Assembly (NCBI GenBank): GCA_019095985.1
Contig: CM032666.1
Location: 4,466,436-4,530,435, forward strand
Origin: Streblospio benedicti
Taxonomy: Eukaryota > Annelida > Polychaeta > Spionida > Spionidae
Direction of reading: 5' to 3'
DNA: 64,000 nt
Both the position numbers and the translations under genes were made by a program. Within the stretch, counting starts at the first letter, position 1. Each line of letters begins with the position of its first letter. The notes beneath the pieces are model-generated. The model worked only from the letters and a program-made list of their open reading frames with translations. It made no database searches and had not been told where the DNA came from. Positions 48,551 through 59,422 of this stretch are shown here, piece by piece.

Positions 48551-49039
48551 ATGGATGTGTTTACATTGTTTATAGTAATTCCAATACTTCTTATTACAGT
48601 TGGAATATATTATAGAAACAAATGTCTACAATTACCAGGACCCAAAGGCTTGCCATTGCTTGGAAATTTACACCAGTTGATCAAAGCAAAGCTCCATGTC
48701 CAACTGCTGGAGTGGGCCAAACAGTATGGTCCAGTTTACTGCATACGTTTAGGAGTTAAACCTATTGTTATTGTTACTGGCAGCAAGCAAACCCATGAGG
48801 TGCTGGTGCAGAGAAGCAAAGAATTCAGTGGACGAACAAGCTCCTTCATAATGAATAGACTTTCTCGCGGCAAAATATTTGTACAAAATGACATGGATCA
48901 GCAATCAAGGATTCAGAAGAAGATGCTTATGTCTACTCTGAAGGCGTATGGCTCAGGTCTGAAGAGGATAGAAGAAATAACAGCTCACTATACAAACCAA
49001 TGGATAGATGAAAGAAAGAACACATACGATTATTTTTAA
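48551..49039 (+). pseudogene. Cytochrome P450, CYP2-type, N-terminal part only
   Basis: The 162-residue frame has an N-terminal membrane anchor (residues 3-19, VFTLFIVIPILLITVGI), the proline-rich hinge LPGPKGLPLLGNLHQL, and the helix A/beta-1 region WAKQYGPVYCIRLGVKPIVIV. The EFSGRTSS and QQSRIQKKMLMSTLKAYG segments follow, the place of the helix C region. This fits microsomal CYP2-clan P450s, haem monooxygenases of the ER membrane, which are normally about 490-500 residues. The frame stops after WIDERKNTYDYF with no clear donor. I found no helix I, ExxR or Cys haem-ligand exon downstream. A MITE lies 80 bp further on. Either it is a truncated duplicate, or it is a first exon whose partners are lost or too diverged to see. 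Confidence 0.85.
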
Positions 49040-49119
49040 CAAATAGTGGAGAGTAGTTTTACTAACCTACGACAGTATCAGTTATGCTTTCACGAGTTAG
49101 GGTGGTGGTGGGTTTAGTC

Positions 49120-49292
49120 ATGGGCCCAAGCATCATGGGATGTGTGTGTGGTATGTTGACTAAAATGATTTACAAACACTCTACTATACACATTATTAAT
49201 TCTATATAATAGTAGCAATGTGTGCGGTATAACGGTTGAAAATCATAGTAGTATACACACCACACACACACACCCATGATGCACGGGCCTAT
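49120..49292. mobile_element. MITE, 173 bp, same family as 27293-27494
   Basis: The left end ATGGGCCCAAGCATCATGGG pairs with the right end CCCATGATGCACGGGCCTAT. The inner TGATTTACAA and TGAAAATCATAGTAG words match the relative at 27293. Adjacent GT/CA tracts are part of the arms. No clear target duplication. Confidence 0.8.
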
Positions 49293-51060
49293 GGACCTAA
49301 TGACTGTATGCTGGTTTTATTTGAGTTCATGAGTGACAAGCACTGGATTTTTGATTATGTAATCGGATAGGCTAATGGAATCACCAAGCACACCTTGCTT
49401 GGTGTTTATGAAGTCATTTAATGCGTATCTGGGCAGGCTCTATTCTCTAGTGCATACTGGGGCTGGAGTCCTCTGTTATATGCCGATCTGCTGCTTTCAC
49501 CAGCAACAGTTCGGCACCCCCACAGAAACCAGAACAATGCGTCTTGTAAGCATATTACAGATCATCATCAGGGGACAAGACAACATGATGTAAAGTTTAG
49601 ATTGGATGTGGTAAAAACCTTCAAAACCCCTTTAAGTGTGACGTGGGAAATGGCTTTGAGATTAAGAGTTAAGTGGGACATTTGCTTTCTTAATAGGTGG
49701 GACATGGAAAATTGGAAAATATGCATTATGTTTCCCGTGGCAGAATAGCTAAAATGTATAGTAAAGTGGGAACTAGAGTTTTTTTTATTTTTTATTTGTT
49801 TTTTTTTTACATGCACGGTACTAACAGCGTGTAAAAATATGTGAACTAAAGAAAAGACACGACTAGACGTTTTCATTACACACGTGAATCCCCATCCAAA
49901 TGATCGTGTCCTCTGACAGAACTTTCTGTGCCTTTTCTAAACCAATCTCACACCTTCCCCTCAGAGAATTTATCTAGATCTTCCCTAAAGGCAACGCATA
50001 AATACCAGCTTTTTACTGCATAATAAACCAATCAGCGCTCCTTCACCGGTGCTGATTGAAGCTGGTGAATTCAATTGGGATGACAGTGATTGAAGTTTCA
50101 ATGACACGTGTAAACTGCTCTCAGTACTCAGAGGTCAGTGCAAAGTTACGTCACTTTAAGTGGCAGCTTAAGAGGGGTATAGGAAGAGAGGTGGCGACCC
50201 CTCTTGAGAAAAACACATTATCGATATTGCACCGTAAATTCCACTGAGTGAACCCGCGCCTAGGAGATGGATTGGTAGAAGACGGCGTATTTTTGTAACA
50301 ATACACATGTAATTGCATAACAGCATGATCAACATTAGATGATTGCGTAGATGTAGAATGTGATAACTCTCAATGGAAGACGAAACATGGCATGTTAGAG
50401 TGACAGGCCAATGTTGCATTCAGGCTGCTCAAAGGACAGGGGGAATTCTAGGAATGCTTTGACCTCTCACAATGCATCAAGGATATTATTGTTTCAATCC
50501 GTACACCCCCGCTTGTGGTCATTAATCACAAGATGGGGAAATTACTAGACTGCGGGAAACAATAGACTTGTTTTCGTGTCTATGAAGTGTGGGTATTTCG
50601 TTTAGAAAAAACAAACCAAATCACGTGACTTTTACAATGCACTGTATGTGTTTGATACACACGTTGATCATAAAGAGATTAATATTAAATGATAAAAAAC
50701 ATCTGACTGATAGTGAACATAGACATTATTTTAAGTCAAAGATTTATTGAATGTATCTTTGACTTAAAATTATGTCTATAAGATTAAATGATTTCCTCGT
50801 CTACGCCATTACAGCACTCGGAACTACATATATGAATGTTTCGGAGCTCAACAGCTCTGTTGTGAGAGCGGCGAAAACATCCGAGGATTACCGAATGCCA
50901 TTACAGGGTCTAGTTGATCGAGACTAACCACCTAGCGGCAGAATATGGTACCACCATTGTACCCTAATATATCTACGAGAAAACAAGTCTATAAACCATG
51001 TTGAGTTCATGTGTGTGTGGCTGGTCTTGGAGGGAGTGGGGTAGGGGTGGCAACGCAGTC
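49293..51060. other. Non-coding stretch
   Basis: No gene is recognised. The short frame at 49375-49593 has no known domain and no P450 motif. Confidence 0.5.
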
Positions 51061-51700
51061 CTCAGTATCATTTCAACGACAAAGCACTACAATTGTGACA
51101 GTGCGTTACGGTTATATATTATGTCTAAGAGAGTCAGATCCTTATTTACCCAATTTAGACATGCTATATTACCTCTTAGAATAGAGACAGGTAGATTTGA
51201 TATGGTTGAAGATGAAGTGCACTTCCTATGTACTTGTCCTTTATATGTAAGTGCTAGACTTTTGTTGGGCATCGACCATTTGATCTCGGGGGGGGGCAGC
51301 AAAAATATTGAAAAAAATAACGCAAGGCTGAAAATTGTTGAAAAAAATAATAAGGTTTCATTTTTCTAGAAAAAAATAAACAATTGTCAAATATGCCTTT
51401 AAACAGCCTTATACAGCTTAAAAAAATAATTGAGGTTCAGTAATCTAAGAAAAAAATAATTAGAAGTCAAATTTCATGGAAAAAAAATAATTGAAGCTAT
51501 GGTGAAAATAGCTGCCCCCTCCCCCCACCCTGAGATCAAATGGTCGATGCCTTATTTAAAAAGGCAGCCGATTTATAGACGATAACTTTGTAAATTTAAA
51601 TGCAGGAAGTAAATTTGTATTCCTTATGAAAAATGTTTGGAAAGAAGTATCAAAATTTATCATTGTTGCATGGGATATCCGCCAAATTGTTTATATAGAA
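51060..51700 (+). mobile_element. LINE 3' end, split by a MITE
   Basis: Before the insertion the frame reads RSLFTQFRHAILPLRIETGR and then VEDEVHFLCTCPLY, the C-terminal His/Cys segment of a LINE ORF2. After it, LFKKAADL and, in another frame, KFVFLMKNVWKEVSKFI continue the family's usual ending. Its sequence differs from the LINE at 24917-26236, so it is a different clade. It is a short, broken 3' fragment. Confidence 0.7.
51268..51551. mobile_element. MITE, 284 bp, with internal GAAAAAAATAATT repeats
   Basis: GGCATCGACCATTTGATCTC at 51268-51287 is perfectly inverted at 51532-51551, followed inwards by G-rich and C-rich arms. Inside, GAAAAAAATAATT-like words recur about every 30-40 bp. The LINE frame continues on both sides, so the boundaries are supported. 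Target duplication is unclear (TTGTTG against TTATTT). Confidence 0.88.
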
Positions 51701-52144
51701 GAATTTGAAATGGTTTTTTTTTGCACATATGCCATATATTTTATATTCATAAAGTATAATTCATTTAAGGTGACTTATAAGCCCCTACTTATAAGCCCCT
51801 ATAGATAGGGCTGGGTATAATTTGTATTTAAAAAAATCCTCTGTAAATGTAATGTATATACAATGTCACTATAACTAGATCAAAAGTGTTCAAAGAACAC
51901 TGCGTCGCTAGAACGACATTGACTTATGGGCAATTAAAATATATACTGAAATAATGTATACTTTACAATCAAGACATTTATGAATTTGAGAAGAAAACAT
52001 CAGAATGAATCAGAATCAATATATCCAGCAAAAAGATATTTGTGTTCCCATACAATAGTACTGAATAACAGATAATTAAATCAATATCAGTTTCAAATCC
52101 AATAAACAATTTTGCTGCTTGGTTGGAACATTGATTTTTCTGTT

Positions 52145-52850
52145 GATTATTCATCTAGAGGGTCTATATAATGAGTTCCAGGTGGGTGTGAACTTCTCAC
52201 ACTTGAGCATTTTTTTTTAATTCACATGAATGTCCAAAATGGCCGTCAAAACCTTAAAATGCCCATATCTACTTCAATAAAGTTACTAGGAAAGCGATTT
52301 TATGGTATATGAGCATGTTTTATTGATTAAAAATCTGTCTATCCATTCTAGCTATATTGGAGTGCATTTTTTCTAATATTTTGTCAATATTCATTATCGC
52401 CATTATGCAAAAATAGATTCTCGCTAATAACATTTTTATTCCTGTGATTTCTGTGCCTAACCATTTGTTTTTGGGGTCATAGAATCTAAATCCAGCAATT
52501 AAAGTCATATTGATCAAATACATATAGGCAAATCCAAGATGGCCACCACTGAGATATGTGAATTCTGTGATTGCCTTAAATTTTTTAACCATTGATGACG
52601 CAAGTATGATTTTGGTGTCTAACAATTAACATGTTTTGGGGGTCATAGAATCCGAATCAACTAACCAAAGTCAGATTGACTACATAGATTTAAGCAAATC
52701 CAAGATGGCTGCCACAGTGCCACTGAGAGAAGTGAATTCTATAATGTCCAATATGGCCACTAAAACCTTAAAATGGCCATTTCTTCAGCAATAAAGGTGA
52801 CAGGAATGTGATTTAGGTGTCTAGTGTAGGGCTTTGGGCTTCAGGTAATT
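52145..52850. repeat. Dispersed/tandem repeat rich in CCAAGATGGCC-type words
   Basis: GGGGTCATAGAATC, CAAATCCAAGATGGC and AAACCTTAAAATGGCCAT recur in order, giving at least two diverged tandem units. The first 175 bp (GATTATTCATCTAGAGGGTC onward) reappear at 63827-64000. Confidence 0.85.
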
Positions 52851-53085
52851 TAGATATGTATCTTAAATAAACGTAGCATGACATCCAACCTCGATTATTA
52901 GAAAAAATATTGATAACAATCATCAAAATTATGTTAATAGTTCCACATTTTACACATAAGTAACAAAAAATCACATAGTGATCAAAACTAAGTGACCGTT
53001 CAACCTCGCATTCAACCACCTCATGATACACACATTTGAGAGATTGAAGTACTAGTATTCAAATCGCTTCCTCATCGGTTTCTGA

Positions 53086-53115
53086 ATCATCATCATTATC
53101 ATCATCATTATCATC
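53086..53115. repeat. ATC trinucleotide microsatellite
   Basis: Short run of ATC/ATT units. The surrounding 52850-54040 shows no gene. Confidence 0.85.
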
Positions 53116-54049
53116 TTCTGAGAGCTTATTATTGGCATTGAAACGATGTCCTGTCTCTCTGCAACACTTGCAAAACTCTCTGCACGTCATGCCAGCTTAA
53201 ACACTTATAGGATTTCTTTCTTTCTGCCACAGTATAACAGCCTGTAAGACCATGGCTTGGAAGCAGGTCATGATCCCTTTGTATTTAGATACTGTGGCAT
53301 TAAAATATGTGTATGTGACTGACTTCTTACAGGACGTCATATATACCTAACCTAATGGGACACTATTACAAACACATCGGTGTCATCAGCCTCACTACAT
53401 ATAGACAGTTGGTTCATTTGAAATATGTTCTTTGTATGTACAGATTTCATCATATTACTTTTACTTTAGATATATAGTTACATATAGTTGCTAATATCCT
53501 ACATTAACGCATACATGTTTCATCTGTCATGTTTTTGAAAGTAATAATCTGCATTTGAGTTACAAATACATACTTCTCAAAGCACAGATAAATATCAACA
53601 AAACCTTCACATTGTTGACAATAGAGGCCCAAAGGTGTTGAACTGTTCCACCTAGGGGCCATTATGCCATTATAAAATATTTTCGTGTAGAGAGAAATTG
53701 ACTTTCCATAACACAGCACTATAGTGAAGGAAATGCTGCCCTTTTTTTCTACGCAGAGGGCCACTATATTATGAAATTTGTAGGTACAATGAAGACAGTC
53801 CAAAGGAATCAGCACATAACAACGGGGATAAAGGAGCGAGTAGGATTTATGATCTTACCCCTGCTATTATGTTACCAGGCATGGCTGTTGTGCTCTCAAT
53901 TTCCCAAAAGAAGAAGCAGCTCATTGATTTAGTCATTAACAATATCTTTATATTTGCAATTTGTTTGATTTTAGACGACACAGATGGTCTCATTGTTGCT
54001 TTTTATGCTACTTACTCTGTGTGTTTGGAGACAATAAAATTTTGGTAAA

Positions 54050-54110
54050 TTTAGTTTATTCCGACGTTTCGACACGTAAGTGTCCTTTTCAGGGAATATT
54101 TTAACAATTT
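54050..54110 (-). other. Hairpin motif of retroelement type (CGAAACGTCGG end)
   Basis: The minus strand reads CCTGAAAAGGACACTTACGT and continues GTCGAAACGTCGG. A 5-bp GACAC/GTGTC stem with a TTAC loop lies between a CTGA box and GAAAC. The layout matches the motif at 20400-20425 and resembles degenerate hammerhead-type ends of Penelope-like elements. No coding part is next to it. Confidence 0.4.
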
Positions 54111-54289
54111 ATAAAAATGTAAAGATCAAGAAATAGCCTAAAACAATGACTAAACATTAAAAATACAATGTTAAGAATAAAATGCACATTAATTGGTTCT
54201 AAGATGTCTAAAAGTGTTGTCTGATAATATTTAGTTACTAATAATAAATATATATACATTGTATCTATTTGTCAAAGCGCTTGGGTTGA

Positions 54290-55960
54290 GAGGATGTGAG
54301 AGCTTGAGAGAATGAGGGGCTTGTGAGTATATGGTGGGGAGTGTGTTTGAGAGATGGCAGTGGCTCGTGAGAGTATGGAGAGGAGGGGGTGCAGCTTGGC
54401 TTGAGAGAATGCCAGAGAAAGAGGGGGAGTAGTATGGAAGAGGCTTAGGCCGCAATATTCTCCAGAATACTGCAGTATACTGCAGCCGTATTAGCGCCAG
54501 ATGACAGCTAATCCATAAATCACGTCACTCGTCACTTTTGATAGGCCCCCAAGGCCCCCTTAGTAGTATGGAAGAGATTTAGGCCACAGTATTCTCCAGA
54601 ATACTGCAGAATACTGCAGTATACTGCAGCCGTATTAGCGCCAGATGACAGCTAATCCATAAATCACGTCACTCGTCACTTTTGATAGGCGGATGATGGA
54701 TGACCACTGACCATCGGTCCGACCACGGCCCCCACGCGCCGCTCGTCACGTTTGACAGGCGGATGACAGACGACCATTAGCCTGCAATGGTAGTGGTGGT
54801 GGTGGAGACGGTGACAGATCGTCAGTTTGGGGGTGGGGGTCAAAGGTGACTGAAGAGGTGAGAGAGCGAGCGTGTGGTAACACCTCGACGCATCAGCGTT
54901 TGACAGGGGTGCATCAAAGATGACGGGGGTTGGGGTGGGGGTGTGAGAGAGGTGGATAGATGCGAGCTTGACATCTCGCTCAACCTCTCCCCAGCGCGCT
55001 GCTCGCTTCCGATGGTAGACTGGAGTGAGAGGCCATCTGCCCCCGCTTTTGATGACTACCATCCTCTCTGGCAAGAGCCGCAGATCCATGTATCACTTTC
55101 TGACAGCTAGCCAGTCAAACGTGACGAGCGGCGCGTGGGGGCCGTGGTCGGACCGATGGTCAGTGGTCATCCGTCATCCGCCTATCAAAAGTGACGAGTG
55201 ACGTGATTTATGGATTAGCTGTCATCTGGCGCTAATCCGGCTGCAGTATACTACAGTATTCTGCAGTATTCTGGAGAATACTGTGGCCTAAATCTCTTCC
55301 ATACTACTAAGGGGGCCTTGGGGGCCTATCAAAAGTGACGAGTGACGTGATTTATGGATTAGCTGTCATCTGGCGCTAATCCGGCTGCAGTATACTGCAG
55401 TATTCTGCTTGGGGGCTTTTGAGTATATGGCTTGGGGGGGTTGGCCTGAGAGAATGGGGAGGGGGGCGGCTTGTGAGTATTGTGAGTATACGCTTGAGGG
55501 GGAAGGGGTAACTTGAGAGAAAGGGAGGGCTTGAGAGAATGGGGGGGCTTGTGGGTATATGGCGGGGAGTGGGCTTGAGAGATGGCGATGGCTTGTGATA
55601 GTATGGGGGATGGGGGCTTGAGACAAGGTTAGAGCTTGAGAGAACGAAGGGCGGGGGTGGGGGCTTGTGATCCAAGTGAGGGGCTGAGGGGGGTGGGGGC
55701 TTGGCTTGAGAGGGTGGGGGAAAACTTATGGCAGTGATGCGGGGAGACTTTGAGAGAAAGCTGGGGCTTGTGTGATAATAGTGTATAGGGTTGCGGGGTG
55801 GGGGCTTGGCTTTAGAGAAGGCAGGGGCTTGAGAGTATATTGCGGATGGGTTTATGAGTATAGGTAAGGACGTGCTTGACTTGAGATAAAGATAGAGCTT
55901 GTGAGTATTTTCTGGTTAAAGCAGACACTTACAAGAGATTGGAAAGTGGATAGGAGCTTG
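54290..55960. repeat. Minisatellite of CTTGAGAGAATGGGG / CTTGTGAGTATATGG units
   Basis: Degenerate units of about 45-50 bp occupy 54290-54430 and 55408-55960 and are separated by the palindrome. The G-rich strand bias gives Pro/Leu/Ser-rich open frames on the minus strand that are not genes. Confidence 0.85.
54464..55407. mobile_element. Large palindrome (fold-back-type element), arms of about 293 bp
   Basis: 54464-54756 and 55114-55407 are inverted copies at about 98 percent identity by eye, with a 357-bp spacer. Each arm contains two tandem copies of a unit of about 120 bp (GCGCCAGATGACAGCTAATC; CACGTCACTCGTCACTTTTG). The outer tip is rich in CTGCAGTATACTGCAG. The spacer has no recognisable protein. 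The minisatellite on both sides suggests insertion into it. Confidence 0.88.
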
Positions 55961-57177
55961 AGACCGCGGGGGGGGGGTGCTTATGCCCCCAAAGTCCCCC
56001 CCCTGGATCTATCCCTGCCTTACATAAAGCTTCTTGCACCCTCGAACAGTATGCTTAAGGCATTGTTTTGTTATTTGTTTGTAAATAAACTTTTATGAAG
56101 TTAGTAAACATTAAATCTTCTAATTAGATAATCAAACGTAGTGCGATTCCTCATATCGACTTACTTAAAGCCCTTTTTCATGAAAAAGTTGCCCCCCCCA
56201 CACACACACACACACTCTTTTTGTTTGCTTCCTACGCCACTGTCATAAAATTTGTAATTAAAAATATTGTTCAGTCTGACGGAGGTTTTTATTTATAAAC
56301 ATAAATTAACACCTTTACGTAGAAGTACAAGGGATAAGAAGGCACCAGCCTGGTGGAAAGACTGAACTTCGATGTTGATAGTTTACAAGATAGTATAAAA
56401 TGTAATGTTTTAACATTGCCTAATTGTTTAATTGTTTAATTGTTTAACATCGTTCAATATTGTGCAATGTTTAAATGTTGGTGGAAGAGAAGAAAACTGG
56501 TCACGCCACTATATTGATTGATATATTCATTCGTATTGTCTGTATATACGTTGTATTGATTTTGGTCACACTACTATATTGATTATATAGTATGTAAATA
56601 TTTCTAGTGCAACATGTAGTATCGATCATCCAGAATCTTGTGTGGTTGCCATCATACCCAGCCAGTGTGTCCGAGGCTAGTGCACCATGTGACATATTAG
56701 TTTTGGCGGGCTTTACTTGTACTTCTCCTTTTGGTGTTTGGTAATTTAGTTTATTAAATTCCTATGTAATTATATGGATTTATAGTTATCTCACTGTAGC
56801 ATCACATTCTCATATTTGCGCTCCTTGATTGTACCCACTTAGATTTTATGAGCCTCTGTTACATGGAATCAATTCGGCGTCTATTGATACAAGTTGTCAA
56901 AATGACCATGTGCATGTTTTCCTTGACACTGGCTTCGAATACTCAACATCAGGGATCTTTAGGCTTTCGTACACATTATTGACAACCCCCACCCCACCCC
57001 CACCCCCATGATTATTGACTGCTGGATTATTCCCTTGCCATTGTGTCAGATTTGAATGGTCCTCATTGGAATGGTCGAACGGTCAAAAATACAAAGTAGT
57101 GACATTAATTGTTTGTGAAATGTGTGTAAGTTAGTATCAAGAAGTGTCCCTAAAGTACTATATTTCTATTTTTGCAG
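55961..57177. other. Non-coding upstream region of the kelch gene
   Basis: It includes CA and TTGTTTAA simple repeats (about 56200 and 56420-56460) and a C-rich run near 56986-57007. The last bases (TATTTCTATTTTTGCAG to 57177) are a strong splice acceptor, so the kelch gene probably has a 5' untranslated exon further upstream. Confidence 0.6.
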
Positions 57178-57199
57178 AACTGCTTAATACAAGTTTGAA

Positions 57200-59422
57200 A
57201 TGGCAGAATCTGGCACATTGGATGTGAAAGCTTCTACTGATGAACGACACAAAGAAAATGCAGAGGATGTTTCCGGTACATCAGTTAATAAAGTCTCAAA
57301 TCAGGCAGCATCTGATGAAGTATCTTTGAGAGAGAAATCAGGAAGCGAACGTAAAATAGTTCGAGATCCATGTGAAAGTGGATCTACAGAAAAAAGTCAA
57401 TCTCAGGTAATGCAGGATTCGAAAGATAATGTAATCTTGGAGCATGGTTCATCTTCTCCAAATGGAGTTGACATTGAATACCAGCCGTTCATAGCTGATT
57501 TTTTTAAAAGGCACTTTTCCGAACATCTACTCTCACAGATGTTCCATATGTATGAGAAGAGCATCTTAGTGGACTACAAAATCAAACTACAAGATGACAC
57601 AATCATTTCTTGCCATAAATCAATTTTGTATGCTAAATGTGAATATTTTTCTACATTGTTTACAAGTGGTTTTGATGACAAAATATCTTCTGAAGCAAAT
57701 TTTCAGTGTTTCAATCCAGAATGTGTGAGAAAAGTTTTAGAGTATTGTTATACTGGAGAAATCAACTGTGATTGGGAGAAAATTGAAGATCTACTTGATG
57801 TTGTTTGCTATCTGGGTATGCCTGAACTTCTGGAAGAAATTGATCAGTTTGTAAGTTGGAAAGTAACTCCTGAAAATGCAGTTCATTGGTTTGAAGAAAC
57901 CTCTGTTAGAGATCTACCATCTACAAGAAATACATTGTTCATTGAACTCTTGAAATCTATATATTGTACTGCAAATTTCAGAAGTGTATCTTTAACAGAA
58001 TTAATGGATCAGCTGAGATTTGACTGTTTGCGATGTAGTGAAGAAGATGTATTTAAAGCTGCCTGGTTCTGGTGGAATTGTGATAATAACATGAAACTTG
58101 ATCCTGATGGTACAGTTTTTGATTGCGTTAGGTTTAAATTTCTCTCTGAAAGTTTGGACCAATTAAAAGCTATCATTGGAGATGAAAAAAGAGATTTGTT
58201 ACCAATCAATTTGAAAAAATACTTAGGCCTAGGTTTACCTGATGGCAATGATATCAATAAGAATAACCCTAGCACAGAGGCTAAAAGCACGGATAATGTG
58301 GAAGATGTTAATGAGAAGATTGAAGAAGTCATTCAACGTCATTATTATTATTGTGTCAAAGACATAATTTTAGTAGAGGCTACTAAAAATGATAGACGTG
58401 CTTGCAAAAGCAAAAGGTGTCTGTATTTTGTTTCAGATCATTACAAATGTCCGATATTTCTAACTGACTTTCCTGAAGGTGTTTATGACCAAACGCTGTG
58501 TGTTACTCCCAAAGGTATTGTGTTCACAGGAGGGCGATATAGCAAGTGGACTGATGAAGCTGACACCATGACAAATAATTCTTATTTATATGACATTTAT
58601 TACCATGATGTTTACAAACTTCCTAACATGAAAGAAGAAAGATGTGGTCATACATGTGTCATGGTTGGTTCAAAGATGTTTGCAATTGGAGGTGATTGTT
58701 ATGAAGAAGAAACTACATTAGATGATGAAAACGAGGCAGTTTATAGAGAAACATGGAAAACGTCTGTCCTTTGCTTGGACACTTATAATATGAATTGGAC
58801 GAGTCACTCAATGATACCTCTGGAAATGTCAATTCTCTCAACTGCTGTTATTGAGGAAAGTATTTACATTTTAGGCAGAGCTAGACCTAACTATTACAGG
58901 CCGCTTCTTGAAGATGATATGTTTTTCTACAGATACGATACTGAGCATCACAATTGGCTCTATCTTCCTCTTCCCGAGAAGCATTCTATGAACGATGATC
59001 CATGCTTGTATGCTTCAGGAAGCAAAGTCTATTTGGCATACGCACACAGAGAAATGCATACAATATATTGTCAAATGTATGATACTGAACTTGATATTTG
59101 GGAAGAGTTGGACGAATTGAGTGGGTTGGAAAGGTTGAATAAGTTTACATCGTTTGTTCTTCATGGTAAACTCTTGGCATGTTTGGAACATGGTCATCTT
59201 GCTGATGTTATCTATATGTTCTTTGATATGGACTTAAAAAAATGGAACGTTTTAAAAGACAAATTTCCGGCAAATGTATGGAAATCGTGGAGAAATTTTG
59301 AAGATTTTCCATTGAAAGAACCCTGTTTGTCTGGTCGTGATGCAAACAAACTGTATCATACATCATTAGTTATGACTCCAGAAGACGAACGCATGATCAA
59401 ATCGGATAAAAGATTAGCATAG
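57200..59422 (+). CDS. BTB-BACK-kelch protein, single coding exon, 740 residues
   Basis: Kelch-like proteins of this layout usually act as substrate adaptors for Cullin-3 ubiquitin ligases. Residues 1-95 are a charged, disordered leader. About 108-218 form the BTB domain (LVDYKIKLQDDTIISCHKSI; YFSTLFTSGF; LEYCYTGEI). About 220-345 form the BACK domain (TPENAVHWFEE; CSEEDVFKAAWFWW). About 430-715 form a diverged beta-propeller with VFTGGRYS, MFAIGGDC and YILGRARP turns; few blades keep the classic Gly-Gly, and I count about four or five. The start is the first ATG after an acceptor at 57177. There is no intron in the coding region, as in some animal kelch-like genes. Codon use is AT-rich, unlike the GC-rich receptor exons. 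The substrate is unknown; it is not assignable to a named KLHL. Confidence 0.92.
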   Translation: MAESGTLDVKASTDERHKENAEDVSGTSVNKVSNQAASDEVSLREKSGSERKIVRDPCESGSTEKSQSQVMQDSKDNVILEHGSSSPNGVDIEYQPFIADFFKRHFSEHLLSQMFHMYEKSILVDYKIKLQDDTIISCHKSILYAKCEYFSTLFTSGFDDKISSEANFQCFNPECVRKVLEYCYTGEINCDWEKIEDLLDVVCYLGMPELLEEIDQFVSWKVTPENAVHWFEETSVRDLPSTRNTLFIELLKSIYCTANFRSVSLTELMDQLRFDCLRCSEEDVFKAAWFWWNCDNNMKLDPDGTVFDCVRFKFLSESLDQLKAIIGDEKRDLLPINLKKYLGLGLPDGNDINKNNPSTEAKSTDNVEDVNEKIEEVIQRHYYYCVKDIILVEATKNDRRACKSKRCLYFVSDHYKCPIFLTDFPEGVYDQTLCVTPKGIVFTGGRYSKWTDEADTMTNNSYLYDIYYHDVYKLPNMKEERCGHTCVMVGSKMFAIGGDCYEEETTLDDENEAVYRETWKTSVLCLDTYNMNWTSHSMIPLEMSILSTAVIEESIYILGRARPNYYRPLLEDDMFFYRYDTEHHNWLYLPLPEKHSMNDDPCLYASGSKVYLAYAHREMHTIYCQMYDTELDIWEELDELSGLERLNKFTSFVLHGKLLACLEHGHLADVIYMFFDMDLKKWNVLKDKFPANVWKSWRNFEDFPLKEPCLSGRDANKLYHTSLVMTPEDERMIKSDKRLA

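Noticed and set aside
49375-49593. Further cytochrome P450 exon
   Set aside because: The 72-residue frame shows no P450 motif and no splice-site pair compatible with the exon at 48551.
54676-55675. Minus-strand open frames of 86-137 residues, rich in Pro, Ser and His
   Set aside because: They lie in the palindrome and in the G-rich minisatellite, where stop codons are scarce on the C-rich strand. No domain is seen.
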